The notes beneath the pieces were generated by a model. The model saw only the letters and a program-made list of their open reading frames with translations. It made no database searches and was not told the DNA's origin. Of a DNA stretch of 64,000 nt, positions 1-11,127 are shown in pieces. The position numbers and the translations under genes were made by a program. Position 1 is the first letter of the stretch, and each line of letters starts with the position of its first letter. This DNA comes from Epiperipatus broadwayi (taxonomy: Eukaryota > Onychophora > Udeonychophora > Euonychophora > Peripatidae), in the NCBI GenBank assembly GCA_028023455.1, contig JAQFVV010000509.1, positions 186,001-250,000 of the forward strand, in the 5' to 3' direction.

Positions 1-831
1 TTACATAAATCGTATCACTTCGAGATTAATAGTGGTTTCTATGATGATATTTGTTGCTTAATTTTTCCCCTTAAAGCTGTTACGAACTTAGTTGACTTAC
101 TACAAATTAAATTTGATGCTACGTTATGCCACAATTTCCAATAAAAATAAGAGATTAACTTATTTTAATCATTGTTTCCATTTCGAAATCGAACATGCAA
201 ATTCAAAGAAAATATTTGAGTAATATGTTTAAATGAGATAAATAAGTTTGGTAAGTATTATAAAGATGTGATTAAAAATGGAAAAATCATTAATCTGTAA
301 TGAATTGATGATTCTATCTTACATATTGTTTTAGCAGCATCAGTTATTTTTATTTATCATCTCTAGTTTTAGTAAATAATAGAGATTTATAAAACACTAT
401 CGTCTGGTTCTATTACCAAAGCGTACAGTAAGAGGCATAGAGTTGGTGAAAGAAAAATGGATTGATAAATATATATTCTTTTTTCTAGTTGTACGTTTGT
501 TTGTGATGTACATTATGCTTAATAAGAATTGAAAGTGCAAATTGATCTAGACCATTTTATTCAAAAATTTTTATTCGTATCTCTAAACATAGTCTCAATG
601 CATCCACCATCATTCCAATTCATTTTTTCTTTATAATTTGTTTCAATAAGTAATGTTTAAATCCATGAATTTTTATTTTAAAAAGAAAGGTTGATACAAC
701 CCTAACATTAATTTTTGGTTTAAATTCTGACAGAAAAATTTCATTTACTTTTAATTTTCGCAAAATTAGATTCATGGAATTTTCTTTTGAATTCTTAATA
801 ACTCATTCCCTAGCATTTTCTTCATAATAGC
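1..831. other. AT-rich intergenic sequence, nothing recognised
   Basis: No credible exon, RNA gene or complete repeat is visible. Stop codons are dense in all frames and the base composition is strongly A+T. Confidence 0.6.
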
Positions 832-1020
832 AAAACTTTTCTCCATACAGTCGTGCCACCTAGTGTAAGTTCTAATAATCAATAAATACTAGAAGTTTGT
901 GCATAATAATTCCTATCCAATGCTTTCCCATCCAATAATTTCTACTGAAGATTTTCACCAGTGAGGAAGTTTGGATCCGGGAGCAGTATGGATCTAATGC
1001 ACACCCACTGCACTTACCTT
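832..1020 (+). repeat. Family A foldback repeat, single degraded arm
   Basis: Diverged copy of the repeat called family A here. It has the family landmarks in order: a ctccatacagt start, a gccacc box, a cataat/aatccctatc-like block, and a gatctaatgca block near 990. Only one arm is recognisable, and it is far more decayed than the copies at 18475 or 39590. Confidence 0.6.
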
Positions 1021-1494
1021 TTGTCTTTTTGGTTAAGCATAAAGCTGTCAAAACAAATTGAAAACAATAATGTTTTCAATCCATAAAGAAATAGTAATTG
1101 TGTGTTGACTTTTTAATCATGTGACTTTAATATCTGTGTCTTTCGTTTAGGCTTACATTCTGAGTACTTGTCAGATATTTGTGGAAAAGTGAATATCTTT
1201 AAATATGCATTAATTATATTGGTATGATTTTACTTGCCTGTGAAATTAAGGCTATTGTTTTATAGTTCTTTTGATTAGATGGGTTGTATTTCTTATAAAG
1301 CAGGATAAAGATTGAGAGACATCAGTTTCTTGGTCATGTTCTGTTTCTCAAAATCCTATGGAAAAATTGACAAATTTTTTCTGTTTGGTACTGTATTGAT
1401 TATGACATTAGTTATTATACCTTCTGTACTGACAATTTTTCTGTTGTCTAATTTCCATATAACTTTATCTATTTCTGCTAATATTGGTTTGAAA

Positions 1495-1727
1495 TATAGG
1501 CTAAACTCTACAAACATTGCAGTGCAAGCCAGAGTCATCAATGGATGCAAGAAGGTTTATGCATAAAATCCCTATCTAATACCTATTTATCCAACATCCT
1601 CACTTCTTGCATCCATTTATTACTCTGGTTCACACAGGGTGGTACTACTGTTTGGAGAGTTTTGCCTCTGTCTCAACAGGTTGTGTAAGCATAGGAAATG
1701 ATGATCATGTGATGTTTAGTGGTTTAA
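1495..1727. repeat. Family A foldback repeat, short two-arm copy
   Basis: The left arm (1500-1600) carries gccagagtcatcaatggatg and cataaaatccctatctaat. The right arm (1605-1727) carries the inverse, including cttgcatccatttattactc and ggagagttttgcctctg. It ends with the family terminus gatcatgtgatgtttagtgg at about 1704-1723. The central part of the long form (agtctggggatattgg) has been lost, so the arms meet almost directly. Confidence 0.75.
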
Positions 1728-1873
1728 TATTGGTATGAGTTGTAATGAAGTGGCAATAATATTCTCTTCATACCTTAGCTATTTTATCTATTTTTGTCCA
1801 TGTTGAGAGTTTTTCATTTTGAACTCATGTGAGAGAGTTTATTCTTTATTTTATACTATATTATATATGTGGC

Positions 1874-2517
1874 CAGTGAATAAAAGAATTAGAAACAAAT
1901 TGGATGCCTTTGAGATGTAATCATGGAGATGGATGGAGGGAATTAGTTGGGTGAATAAAAGTTCAAATGAGGAAAGTTTTGGAAAGAATAAATGAAAAGA
2001 GAAAATTGATTGAGGAAATTAGAGTAAAAAGGAGACACTCCATTGGACATATATGAAGAACATTTTGATTAGTAAATAGAAACGAGAAAAAAGAATAGAG
2101 AATATTGATCTTGCTCAATGACATAAAAGATGACAAAAAAGTTGGTGAGAGGTACAGAATTGATCATTTAAGCATTGAGAAAGAAGATGGAAGAAATGGT
2201 TGATTTGATCATGTGATTGTCCTTTGGGTTAGTCCATAAAACAGGGCACTATTGATTGTAAAGTTTTCATGATTCATTAATATTAGCATGTTGCCATAAT
2301 TCCTAACAAATCTTCATGTAAAAGTTCTTATGTTTCCTACAAGCATGTTTAATTCTATAACTAATTTTCCATAATATTCTATACTTACATTTAATAAAAT
2401 TATTTCCCACCAATCCTCAATCAAATCAAGTGTCGCACCTGATAGCCAGATTTACATTTTTGAAATATCATTTGTCTTTTCATAATGTAAAAGTTTGGCC
2501 TTCTTGGCTACTTCATT
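1874..2517. repeat. 644-bp tandem duplication, unit 1
   Basis: The unit runs from cagtgaataaaagaattag to ggctacttcatt and is repeated directly at 2518-3161 with an offset of exactly 644. Only a handful of substitutions separate the units, for example gtaatcatgg/gtagtcatgg, acagggcac/acagagcac and atttcccacc/attttccacc. This indicates a recent duplication. Confidence 0.93.
1888..2230 (+). pseudogene. LINE (RTE-like) 3' ORF remnant, copy 1
   Basis: Conceptual translation gives DAFEM followed by a stop, then SWRWMEGISWVNKSSNEE. This resembles the tail of non-LTR retrotransposon ORF2 proteins (family pattern AFEMWCWRRMLxISWxxxxTNEEVL). A shifted frame then gives KRKLIEEIRVKRRHSIGHI, matching the R-RRxxxxGHV segment that normally follows. 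At least one stop and one frameshift make it non-functional. It lies wholly inside the 644-bp unit, so it was duplicated with it. Confidence 0.7.
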
Positions 2518-3161
2518 CAGTGAATAAAAGAATTAGAAACAAATTGGATGCCTTTGAGATGTAGTCATGGAGATGGATGGAGGGAATTAGTTGGGTGAAT
2601 AAAAGTTCAAATGAGGAAAGTTTTGGAAAGAATAAATGAAAAGAGAAAATTGATTGAGGAAATTAGAGTAAAAAGGAGACACTCCATTGGACATATATGA
2701 AGAACATTTTGATTAGTAAATAGAAACGAGAAAAAAGAATAGAGAATATTGATCTTGCTCAATGACATAAAAGATGACAAAAAAGTTGGTGAGAGGTACA
2801 GAATTGATCATTTAAGCATTGAGAAAGAAGATGGAAGACATGGTTGATTTGATCATGTGATTGTCCTTTGGGTTAGTCCATAAAACAGAGCACTATTGAT
2901 TGTAAAGTTTTCATGATTCATTAATATTAGCATGTTGCCATAATTCCTAACAAATCTTCATGTAAAAGTTCTTATGTTTCCTACAAGCATGTTTAATTCT
3001 ATAACTAATTTTCCATAATATTCTATACTTACATTTAATAAAATTATTTTCCACCAATCCTCAATCAAATCAAGTGTCGCACCTGATAGCCAGATTTACA
3101 TTTTTGAAATATCATTTGTCTTTTCATAATGTAAAAGTTTGGCCTTCTTGGCTACTTCATT
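2518..3161. repeat. 644-bp tandem duplication, unit 2
   Basis: Direct adjacent repeat of 1874-2517, about 99% identical by eye, ending in cttggctacttcatt. There is no gap between the units. Confidence 0.93.
2532..2874 (+). pseudogene. LINE (RTE-like) 3' ORF remnant, copy 2
   Basis: Second copy of the LINE ORF2 tail within the duplicated unit. It carries the same frame breaks as copy 1, so the element was dead before the duplication happened. Confidence 0.7.
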
Positions 3162-4077
3162 ATGTTTCTTGCATTTATGTGAGTTATTTTTATTTTTACT
3201 ACTGTTCAAATAAATCAGATTAGATCCTCATTCTGTTGATCATCATCGATTTTGAATTAAAAGGTAATCTGTTTGATTTTTATAAATACTTTTAAGTGCT
3301 ACTTAAATCAAAAGGCAATAGGGATGCTGTAGAAATGTTTGTTATTGGAAAACTCATTTACACAATAAAATGTTATATATACATTATATATAGAGTTCGC
3401 AAAAACAAACTCTTAACAAGCTTTAAGAATACCCTCAACCGCAGACCGCGGTTTCTGCGTCTAGCAATACACTCTTTTCTTTCTCAAATCTATGCCATTT
3501 AATGTTATTAACTAATGAATACCAGATATTCCTAACCAGTGCTGCCATCTATTCCCAGACTAGTTTCTAACTTATGGTCTTCATTTTGAGAAGCTTTGGA
3601 TCTTGAAGTAGTTTACTTGGATCTTAAAAATATAATGCACTCTCCCTCCAACAAGCCTATTGTACTTTTCTGGTTTATTGTCAAACTAAAGACCAGATTG
3701 AAAAACATAAATTTTTTAAAATGTAATCCAACTTGTTTGAATAGTCATATGGATTTGAAAACAGCTTAGTATATATATATTAAAGTGTCCTTAGTTTTTT
3801 TAACTATATGCATCTTTATTATGTGGCCAGGATTAATGTAAAACCAATAAAATATCATATGAATCTGTTTCATGATTCCAGCTTTCATACTACTGTTTCA
3901 GCAACATATTTTTTTCTTTCAGAAAATATGAGTCATGTGATATTTTGTTGGTTTTAAGCTGCACTTCCTTTGCTGATTCCATATCTTTGCCCTACACTTG
4001 TTAAGTGATTATTTGTCTTTGTATTCTCATTTTCAGATAAAAGTCTTTCATTAAAATGATGAAACTTTTGTCATGCA
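3162..4077. other. AT-rich sequence with a GC-rich hairpin and a possible family A scrap
   Basis: No gene is supported. There is a compact hairpin at 3440-3459 (CGCAGA stem, 8-nt loop ccgcggtt, TCTGCG). Around 3535-3660 faint family A landmarks appear (cccagactagtttctaactt, ttggatcttgaagtag), too decayed to define ends. Confidence 0.5.
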
Positions 4078-4408
4078 GGTTACACAGAGGCTAAACTCTC
4101 TATACAGTAGGCACTCAATGCAAGCCAGAGTAATCAATGGGTGCAAGAAAGTCTGTGTGTAAAATTCCTATCTAGAGCATACTCATCCAACATTTCTAAG
4201 GCTCCTCACTGATGAAATCCACAAGTTAGAAACTAGTCTGGAGATATTGGATGAGTAGGCATTAGATAGGGATTTTATGCTCAAACCTACTTACATCCAT
4301 TGATTACTCTGGCTTGTACTGAGTGGCTACTGTGTGGAGAGATTAGCCTTTATATAAACAGCTTGTGAAAGCATAAAGTATGGTGATTGTGAGATGTTTA
4401 GTGGTCCT
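4078..4408. repeat. Family A foldback repeat, two-arm copy
   Basis: The left arm (4085-4200) has gcaagccagagtaatcaatg and cctatctagagcatactcat. The right arm (4220-4408) has actagtctggagatattgg, gatagggattttatgc and ccattgattactctggcttg. It ends close to gatgtttagtggtcc. The arms would pair into a long hairpin. Confidence 0.85.
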
Positions 4409-4486
4409 ACTGGTTGTAATTATGTCTTCAAGTCTTGAATAAACTTCATCATTTCAGAGTACTGTGGGTCATATGCTGATAAATAA

Positions 4487-4545
4487 ACAGTAGAAAATCT
4501 TCCTAAACAGTAGCGCCACCCAGGGCCAGCCATAGTTATCAATGA
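4487..4545 (+). repeat. Family A fragment
   Basis: Contains aaacagtagcgccaccc followed by gccagccatagttatcaatg, which is the start of a family A arm. The remainder is unrelated. Confidence 0.55.
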
Positions 4546-4897
4546 AGGTTTTAGTAGGTTTTTTTCTGACAAGTAAACGTAAACCATAAGAGATATACAT
4601 GGTTTTATAGATAGTACAATCGTCAACATTTAATCATTCCTTGAAGTGTAAACCTTAATAAAATAAACAAATATATGCCATTGCCTTTTGCCCAGTTAAA
4701 ATCTAACAGAAAAGATAAATTGCAATGGATCTTCACAAAGTGGATATAAAAAGGATATCTGATTGCATGCAGAATTTCTTCCTCTGTATGTCCATTCACT
4801 AATATCATACTACCCAACCTGATCAGATTGATTTTAATTACCGCTATTCAGATTGCATGTTATAATGACAATTTCTAATTTATGGATAATTGATCTT

Positions 4898-6084
4898 TAC
4901 TTCATGCTCAATCTCATTCTTTGCTTCATGCTTGATCTCATTCTTTACTTCATGCACAATCTCATTCTTTGCTTCATGCTCAATCTCATTCTTTACTTCA
5001 TGCTTGATCTCATTATTTAGTTCATGCTCTATCTCATTATTTACTTCATGCCCGATCTCATTCTTTACTTCATGCTCGATCTCATTATTTACTTCATGCC
5101 CGATCTCATTCTTTACTTCATGCTCGATCTCATTCTTTACTTCATGCTCAATCTCATTCTTTACTTCATGCTTGATCTCATTATTTACTTCATGCTCTAT
5201 CTCATTATTTACTTCATGCCCGATCTCATTCTTTACTTCATGCTCGATCTCATTATTTACTTCATGCCCGATCTCATTCTTTACTTCATGCTTGATCTCA
5301 TTTACTCCATGCTCAATCTCATTCTTTGCTTCATGCCCGAGCTCATTATTTAATTCATGCTCTATCTCATTATTTACTTCATGCCCGATCTCATTCTTTA
5401 CTTAATGCTTAATCTCATTCTTTGCTTCATGCTCAATCTCATTATTTACTTCATGCTCAATCTCATTCTTTACTTCATGCTTGATCTCATTATTTAGTTC
5501 ATGCTCTATCTCATTATTTACTTCATGCTCAATCTCATTATTTAATTCATGCTCTATCTCATTATTTACTTCATGCCCGATCTCATTCTTTACTTCATGC
5601 TCAATCTCATTCTTTGCTTCATGCTCAATCTCATTATTTACTTCATGCTCAGTCTCATTCTTTACTTCATGCTTGATCTCATTATTTAGTTCATGCTCTA
5701 TCTCATTATTTACTTCATGCCCGATCTCATTCTTTACTTCATGCTCGATATCATTCTTTATTTCATGCTCAATCTCATCCTTTGCTTCATGCCCGATCTC
5801 GTTATTTAGTTTATGCTCTATCTCATTATTTATTTCATGCTCAATCTCATTATTTAATTCATGCTCTATCTTATTATTTACTTCATGCCCGATCTCATTC
5901 TTTACTTCATGCTCAATCTCATTCTTTACTTCATGCTCAATCTCATTCTTTACTTCATGCACAATCTCATTATTTACTTCATGTTCAATCTCATTCTTTA
6001 CTTCATGCTCGATCTCATTATTTAGTTTATGCTCTATCTTATTATTTACTTCATGTTTGATCTCATTCTTTATTTTATGCTCAA
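4898..6084. repeat. 24-bp-unit minisatellite (about 50 copies)
   Basis: A tandem array with consensus unit ctcattctttacttcatgct + cgat. Variants alternate attctttactt with attatttactt or attatttagtt, and cgat with caat/ctat. The unit length is a multiple of three and holds no stop in several frames, so long open frames run on both strands. The + strand reads an 8-residue repeat of the type SCSISFFT. The - strand reads a charged 8-residue repeat of the type HEVKNEIE. The - frame is open from about 6085 down to a TAA at 5402-5404, made by a single GAA-to-TAA change, and the same repeat frame resumes beyond it. There is no clear start codon context, splice signal or non-repetitive flanking exon. 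A non-coding minisatellite is the simplest reading; a repetitive coding exon is possible but unsupported. Confidence 0.9.
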
Positions 6085-6805
6085 CTCGTTACTCTTTGAG
6101 ATCTAATGGTTTTCTTTAAAAACTTGACCTTGGCAATGATGGATGTTATTTTTATCAAAATGTTGGGAATATAAAATTATACACAGTTTATTCCAAAAAA
6201 AATACTTTAACTACATTTAAGTGTTAGAAATATCATAGTTTTTTATATGACATGTTCTGGGAAAGGCATTGATTTTCCTGATTATTTGAGTCACATGCTA
6301 TTCATGGGTTTACAGTTCACTGCCTTTAGAGAAAATATATACCCAGGTTTGGTTATGTCATTTTCTTTCTCTAGATAGATTATCTTATCTACAGTTGATG
6401 AGACCTATCTTATTTGTGTATTCGGACAAGTCACTTCTTTTGGGTGCTTGTAAGAAGCAGAAGTGTCAATCTTAAAGCAGATTCATTATTTGGAGAATCA
6501 ACTACCCAATTCCATGAGTAAACTTCATAACAAATTCAACATCCAATCAATGGCCAAGATGATGATTGCAAACAAAAAAAAATTGCATGGAATTAAAAAT
6601 TCCTGAAAACACTTCAAAATAACCACCAATAAAATTAATCTTCTAAATTCCAAGTAACTAAACATCTATTATACTTAATATAAGATCCTATCAATAAATG
6701 TATGCCATTATTGTAGAAAGATTGTTGATTCAAATGAAACATGGAACATATAAGATAACATATTTGTTAAGTATTATAAATTTCTAGCATTATACATTAC
6801 TATAT
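6085..6805. other. AT-rich intergenic sequence, nothing recognised
   Basis: No exon or complete repeat is recognised between the minisatellite and the LINE fragment at 6806. Confidence 0.5.
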
Positions 6806-7081
6806 GTGTTTGTGAATGCTTGTAGCTATAAATATAAAGTAGAAATCTCTTTTGATACTGAATTAGGGCAGAAGGTGAAATTAAAACAATTATCATGTTT
6901 TAATGAGATGGCACAGAAGAGAGAATTTCCAGGTAGTTGGAGTAATACAAGAGTAAGACTATTATTTAAAGGAAAGGGTAAGGATCACAGAAAGCTAATT
7001 AATTATAGACCAATAGCAGTAATGTCAGTGTTATATAAAGTTTTCTCATATATGGTGACTGGAAGCATTTACATACTTTAA
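6806..7081 (+). pseudogene. LINE reverse transcriptase fragment (early palm region)
   Basis: The frame contains FPGSWSNTRVRLLFKGKGKD and NYRPIAVMSVLYKVFSYMV. This is the classic non-LTR RT block 'W..a.v..i.KgG..d..nYRPIal.svlyKif'. Only about 90 residues survive. The catalytic FADD box is absent and the frame ends at 7081. The style of the sequence (GKGKDHRKLINYRPIAVMSV) differs from the RTE copies at 15.5 kb and may belong to the same lineage as the element at 13.9 kb. No retrotransposition capacity is expected. Confidence 0.8.
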
Positions 7082-7299
7082 AGATTGAAAATAAAACTAT
7101 AATTATTGAATCAAATAGTTTATAATATAGTTTTGTTAAGCATTTGATAAAAAAATAAGTTTTACAGTATAAAAAGTTTCATATACTTTAAAAAAAATTT
7201 TTTTTTTTATAATCAAGATTTTTTATTTCAGTTTTAAAAGATTGTTAAAGATAATATATATATATATACTGATTCTAGCACCTTATTAAACCTTACTGA

Positions 7300-7490
7300 A
7301 GTGATATTATCACATAATCACCATTCTTTATGCATTACGCAAGCTGTTTTCACAGAGGCAAAACTCTCAATTAGCACCACTTAATGCAAGCCAAAGTAAT
7401 CACTGGATGCAAGAAGGTTTGTGTAAAAAATCCCCATCTAGTGCCTACTCATCCAATATCCCCAGACTAGCTTTTGCCTCTGTGGAGAGA
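7300..7490. repeat. Family A foldback repeat, mostly one arm
   Basis: Shows the family terminus cacataatcaccattcttta, then cacagaggcaaaactctca, gcaagccaaagtaatcac, ggatgcaagaaggtttgtg and atccaatatccccagactag. The right arm is reduced to ttttgcctctgtggagagat. Confidence 0.8.
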
Positions 7491-8830
7491 TTTCAATGTA
7501 TTTGAAATTTGATATCATATTTGAAATTTCTACCACCCACTGTTCTGTATTTAAAAAACTAGATAATCTACCAAAAATATTTTAGTTCCATGTAATGGTC
7601 AGGTTTGTACATTTACATAACAAAAATCCAGTGTCTAGATAAAATACACCAAAGCTGACCAAAATGGAATGGTGAGATCCCAAGTATGACCAAGTTTCAA
7701 CTCATTTACCAGTACTCCATGATTTAACACCTTATGAATGACATTTGTGAGGTTACATGCAGGTCTCAATTTCTTCTATGAGCCAGCTCTGAGCAGGGAG
7801 TGACATGAAACTCCTAAACAGACTAACAATTTAATTAAAAGGGTTAAAACGGACTACTCAACACTAATTAATTTAAAACCAAAGTTAATATCAATAATTA
7901 ACTATAATGCATATTCAGCATATAACATATTAATGAAATTCAGATTTGGATTTTGAACAAAAAGATATGAGATGAGATTAAATTTAAATAGGTTTATTAA
8001 TAAAATAAATATTAAAAATAAAATGAAAACAATTAGTTTTACAAAATTAAACGTGGGATTAAATGCATGCAAGCATTACATAGTGGATGAGATTAAATGT
8101 TACAGCTATCTCAACATATTTTAATAGGTGTGTGGGTATACGGTTAAAAAGATTATACCTATTTTATTTAATATGCCAATCCTACTCTTACATCAGGGTT
8201 TTCAAATTTTACAAGTGTGTATCTAGCCAAAGATAGATTATTAATATGGTGCTAATATTGCTGCTATATAAACATTAATATTGAGCATTTAATTAAGCTC
8301 ACAAGAGATATAGATTCAATCTAACAAATAAAGATTCGAGTTTCAGACAAACGATGAACAGTTATAAAACATTGGGAAAGAAATGGATACATTAGATCCA
8401 CATATATATGCCATGGCACTGACTAAAGTATTAGGAATAAGTTTGCGGTGCAAGTGGATAATTATTCATGGGATTTCACATCAAAATGCATGTTTTCTGG
8501 ATGGATGGCTTGCTACAATTAATATATGAACATATAAAGTTCAGGAACTCAGATAGGCTTTATAAACATGGTCTGGACCCTCCTTTTTCAGTTCTAATAA
8601 AAGTAGCCTTACATGAACTAAGGAATGGGGTGGCTGATGCCGTGGGCCCATTTAAAAAAGATGCAGCAAGATGTAAATGTACAAATGTGTGCTTAGTAAA
8701 ACACACCTCCAATGCATAAGTAAAATACAAATGTATATATCTAAATTAAATGCACCTACAAACAGATAGCATTTATCTGTATGGCTAACAGAATCCAGTT
8801 CTTAAAATGGCATTATAATTATGCTAACTC
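7491..8830. other. AT-rich sequence of unknown nature
   Basis: No gene is supported. The stretch is rich in short related motifs (aaaagggttaaaac near 7837, aaaagggctaaaac at 8831) that recur in the tandem duplication to its right. It may therefore be part of one larger unidentified repeat running to about 9960. Confidence 0.4.
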
Positions 8831-9304
8831 AAAAGGGCTAAAACTAACTTATCAATCTAGTTTAAAATAAAATACTGAATCTCTATCTTTAAGCATAATT
8901 AAAGAAGGAGAAAGTATATTTAAGACCAAGTAACAAGACATTAAGAAATATGATTTAATATCATCTCTAAAGGTTAATCTATTACTTCTAAATAATAGAT
9001 ATTAAAAGTCATAATGTATAAATTTGACTATACAGACCATAATGGGATATTAATATAATGTAAATCCAAAAGGGCTAAAACTAACTTATCAATCTAGTTT
9101 AAAATAAAATACTGAATCTCTATCTTTAAGCATAATTAAAGAAGGAGAAAGTATATTTAAGGCCAAGTAACAAGACATTAAGAAATATGATTTAATATTA
9201 TCTCTAAAGGTTAATCTATTACTTCTAAATAATAGATATTAAAAGTCATAATGTATAAATTTGACTATACAGACCATAATGGGATATTAATATAATGTAA
9301 ATCC
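8831..9304. repeat. 237-bp tandem duplication (two units)
   Basis: Units 8831-9067 and 9068-9304 begin aaaagggctaaaactaactt and end taatataatgtaaatcc. Only a few differences are seen, for example taagaccaag/taaggccaag and atatcatct/atattatct. It has no coding content. Confidence 0.92.
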
Positions 9305-10165
9305 AAATTAAATGATGAGTGCCTAGTGATCAGTTATTATCTGACACAACAGGATTTCGAAATAGTGCTCTAGTGGGTAGGCCAAACAGCATTATTAAAA
9401 TGAAGATATTAATAATCATTTCTGTTAAAAGTTTGCTAAAATTACAGTGATCACTGTTTTGAAAATACTTGGCATAGTATAACATATATAAAATAGATTT
9501 TAAATAAATAATTAAAACAATATATAGGCAAAACCTCAGGCAAGTTTTATACAAATTTAAATTTTATATTACTTTAATAGAATTTCAAGAATTAATAGTG
9601 AACATTCAATTTGCATTATATGAGCTAGCTTAATATATTTTAAAAGGTTTAAAGATTGGGGAGTTGATTTGGAGCTCTGTGGTGTTGAAAAGAATATTAC
9701 CGAGCTTCTTGGTTGTAGCTTGTACTTGTCAGATGGTAAGTGTAGTGGCATTCTTCTCTAGATAGGTGGTATGGTTTAAGATGTCTTCTTCCTGTGGCAG
9801 ATTATTGCTGGAAAGCCTCCCATCTCCATGATGATGGTTACATGACATCATGGCACATAAGATGGGGTTTGAGATCACCATCTTCCTGCAGAAATATAGC
9901 AAATCTGTGACCTCCTACTCCACCATTTCAAAATAAAAACGGGCACGGATTCTGGTAGCAACACTTTATAAAAAATGCTCAAGAATGTAAAAATATGATC
10001 TGTTTATATGATTTTCAGAACGGGTCATATCTTTTTCAACAAAATGGATTTACAGCTAGTAAATCTATTAACACCTATTTGATATTTTGTAATTTAATTT
10101 ACTAAATTTATTTAATTCTTTGTTTAAATTTTTGTGATGTTTGATGGTTTAATATCAATCCTGCT
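9305..10165. other. AT-rich intergenic sequence
   Basis: No gene was recognised. A moderately GC-richer patch at 9640-9960 could be the end of an unidentified repeat, but its termini cannot be placed. Confidence 0.4.
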
Positions 10166-10545
10166 TAAAAGGATTGTGAACATGGTTATTTAGAAACCAA
10201 AGACACCGAAATGTATGGATGCTGAACTGAGTTCAGATCTATATGAATATACAAGATAATGAGCTTAGCTTGAAAATATTATTATGTTTTAATTTTGGAC
10301 TCAAAGCTTTATAGTTAACTAAAAAAATAAAAAGTGGCTACTGGAGGGTTGCATTAGATCCTAAGATCTAGTTGCAGTGCTCTCAGATCCAAGGCTCCTC
10401 ATTGATGAAAGCCACAAACTAGAAACTAGTCTGGAGATATTAGATGAGTAAGTGGAAGATAAGGATTGTATGTACGAACTTGCCTGCATCCATTGATTAT
10501 TTTGGTTGGCACTGAGTGGTGCTACTGTATGGAGAGTTTTGTCTC
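10166..10545. repeat. Family A composite repeat, long single-arm form
   Basis: Starts with aaccaaagacaccgaaatgt, continues through gttgcattagatcctaagat, gtgctctcagatccaaggc and agaaactagtctggagatat, and ends gctactgtatggagagtttt. The same order occurs at 62440-62800, including the part before the usual family A arm. The family therefore has an extra leading segment of about 170 bp. Confidence 0.8.
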
Positions 10546-11123
10546 AATGTGCAATTAATATTCATATAAATGATGTATTTTTGTTGATACAGCTAAAATC
10601 ATATATAAAACAAATCTATTTAAGTATTGATAGTAATCTGAGAAAGTGATAATGACGTATTAATGATATAAGTGCTGACTACTGATTAGGATAATGATAA
10701 TAAAAGAGCTTGTATATAAGTAGAAATTTAATGGTATTTCAGATTAGAACCAAAGATGTACAAATATTTAACAGTAAATTTTTGATTCCAATTAACCAAA
10801 CAATAATGATAATTTATAACATAAGTAGAAATCCTGCTAAAATTAGAACATGAAACTCTCAGGCACCAAACCATCTAACTAGAATTAGAAAACTTATTAA
10901 TGCCTGATCATCATCATTTAGAAATTATTATCACCCTCTCTGCATGCCCCTCACCCCAGTGGATTGCATAGATTCTCAGTGTTGTGGGTACTATTAACAT
11001 TGAATATTAAAAACCTAATGTTTGGTTTGACTTAGATAAACAAACCCAAACTAAATGGATTAATAAAAATAATTTATTAACACTGAATACATGAAATTGT
11101 TGCTCATAAACTTGCTACTATCA
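10546..11123. other. AT-rich intergenic sequence, nothing recognised
   Basis: No exon or complete repeat is identified. Confidence 0.5.
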
Positions 11124-11127
11124 ATAC

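Noticed and set aside
4890-6119. CRISPR array
   Set aside because: Repeats are contiguous 24-bp units without unique spacers, in an animal-type genome. It is a minisatellite.
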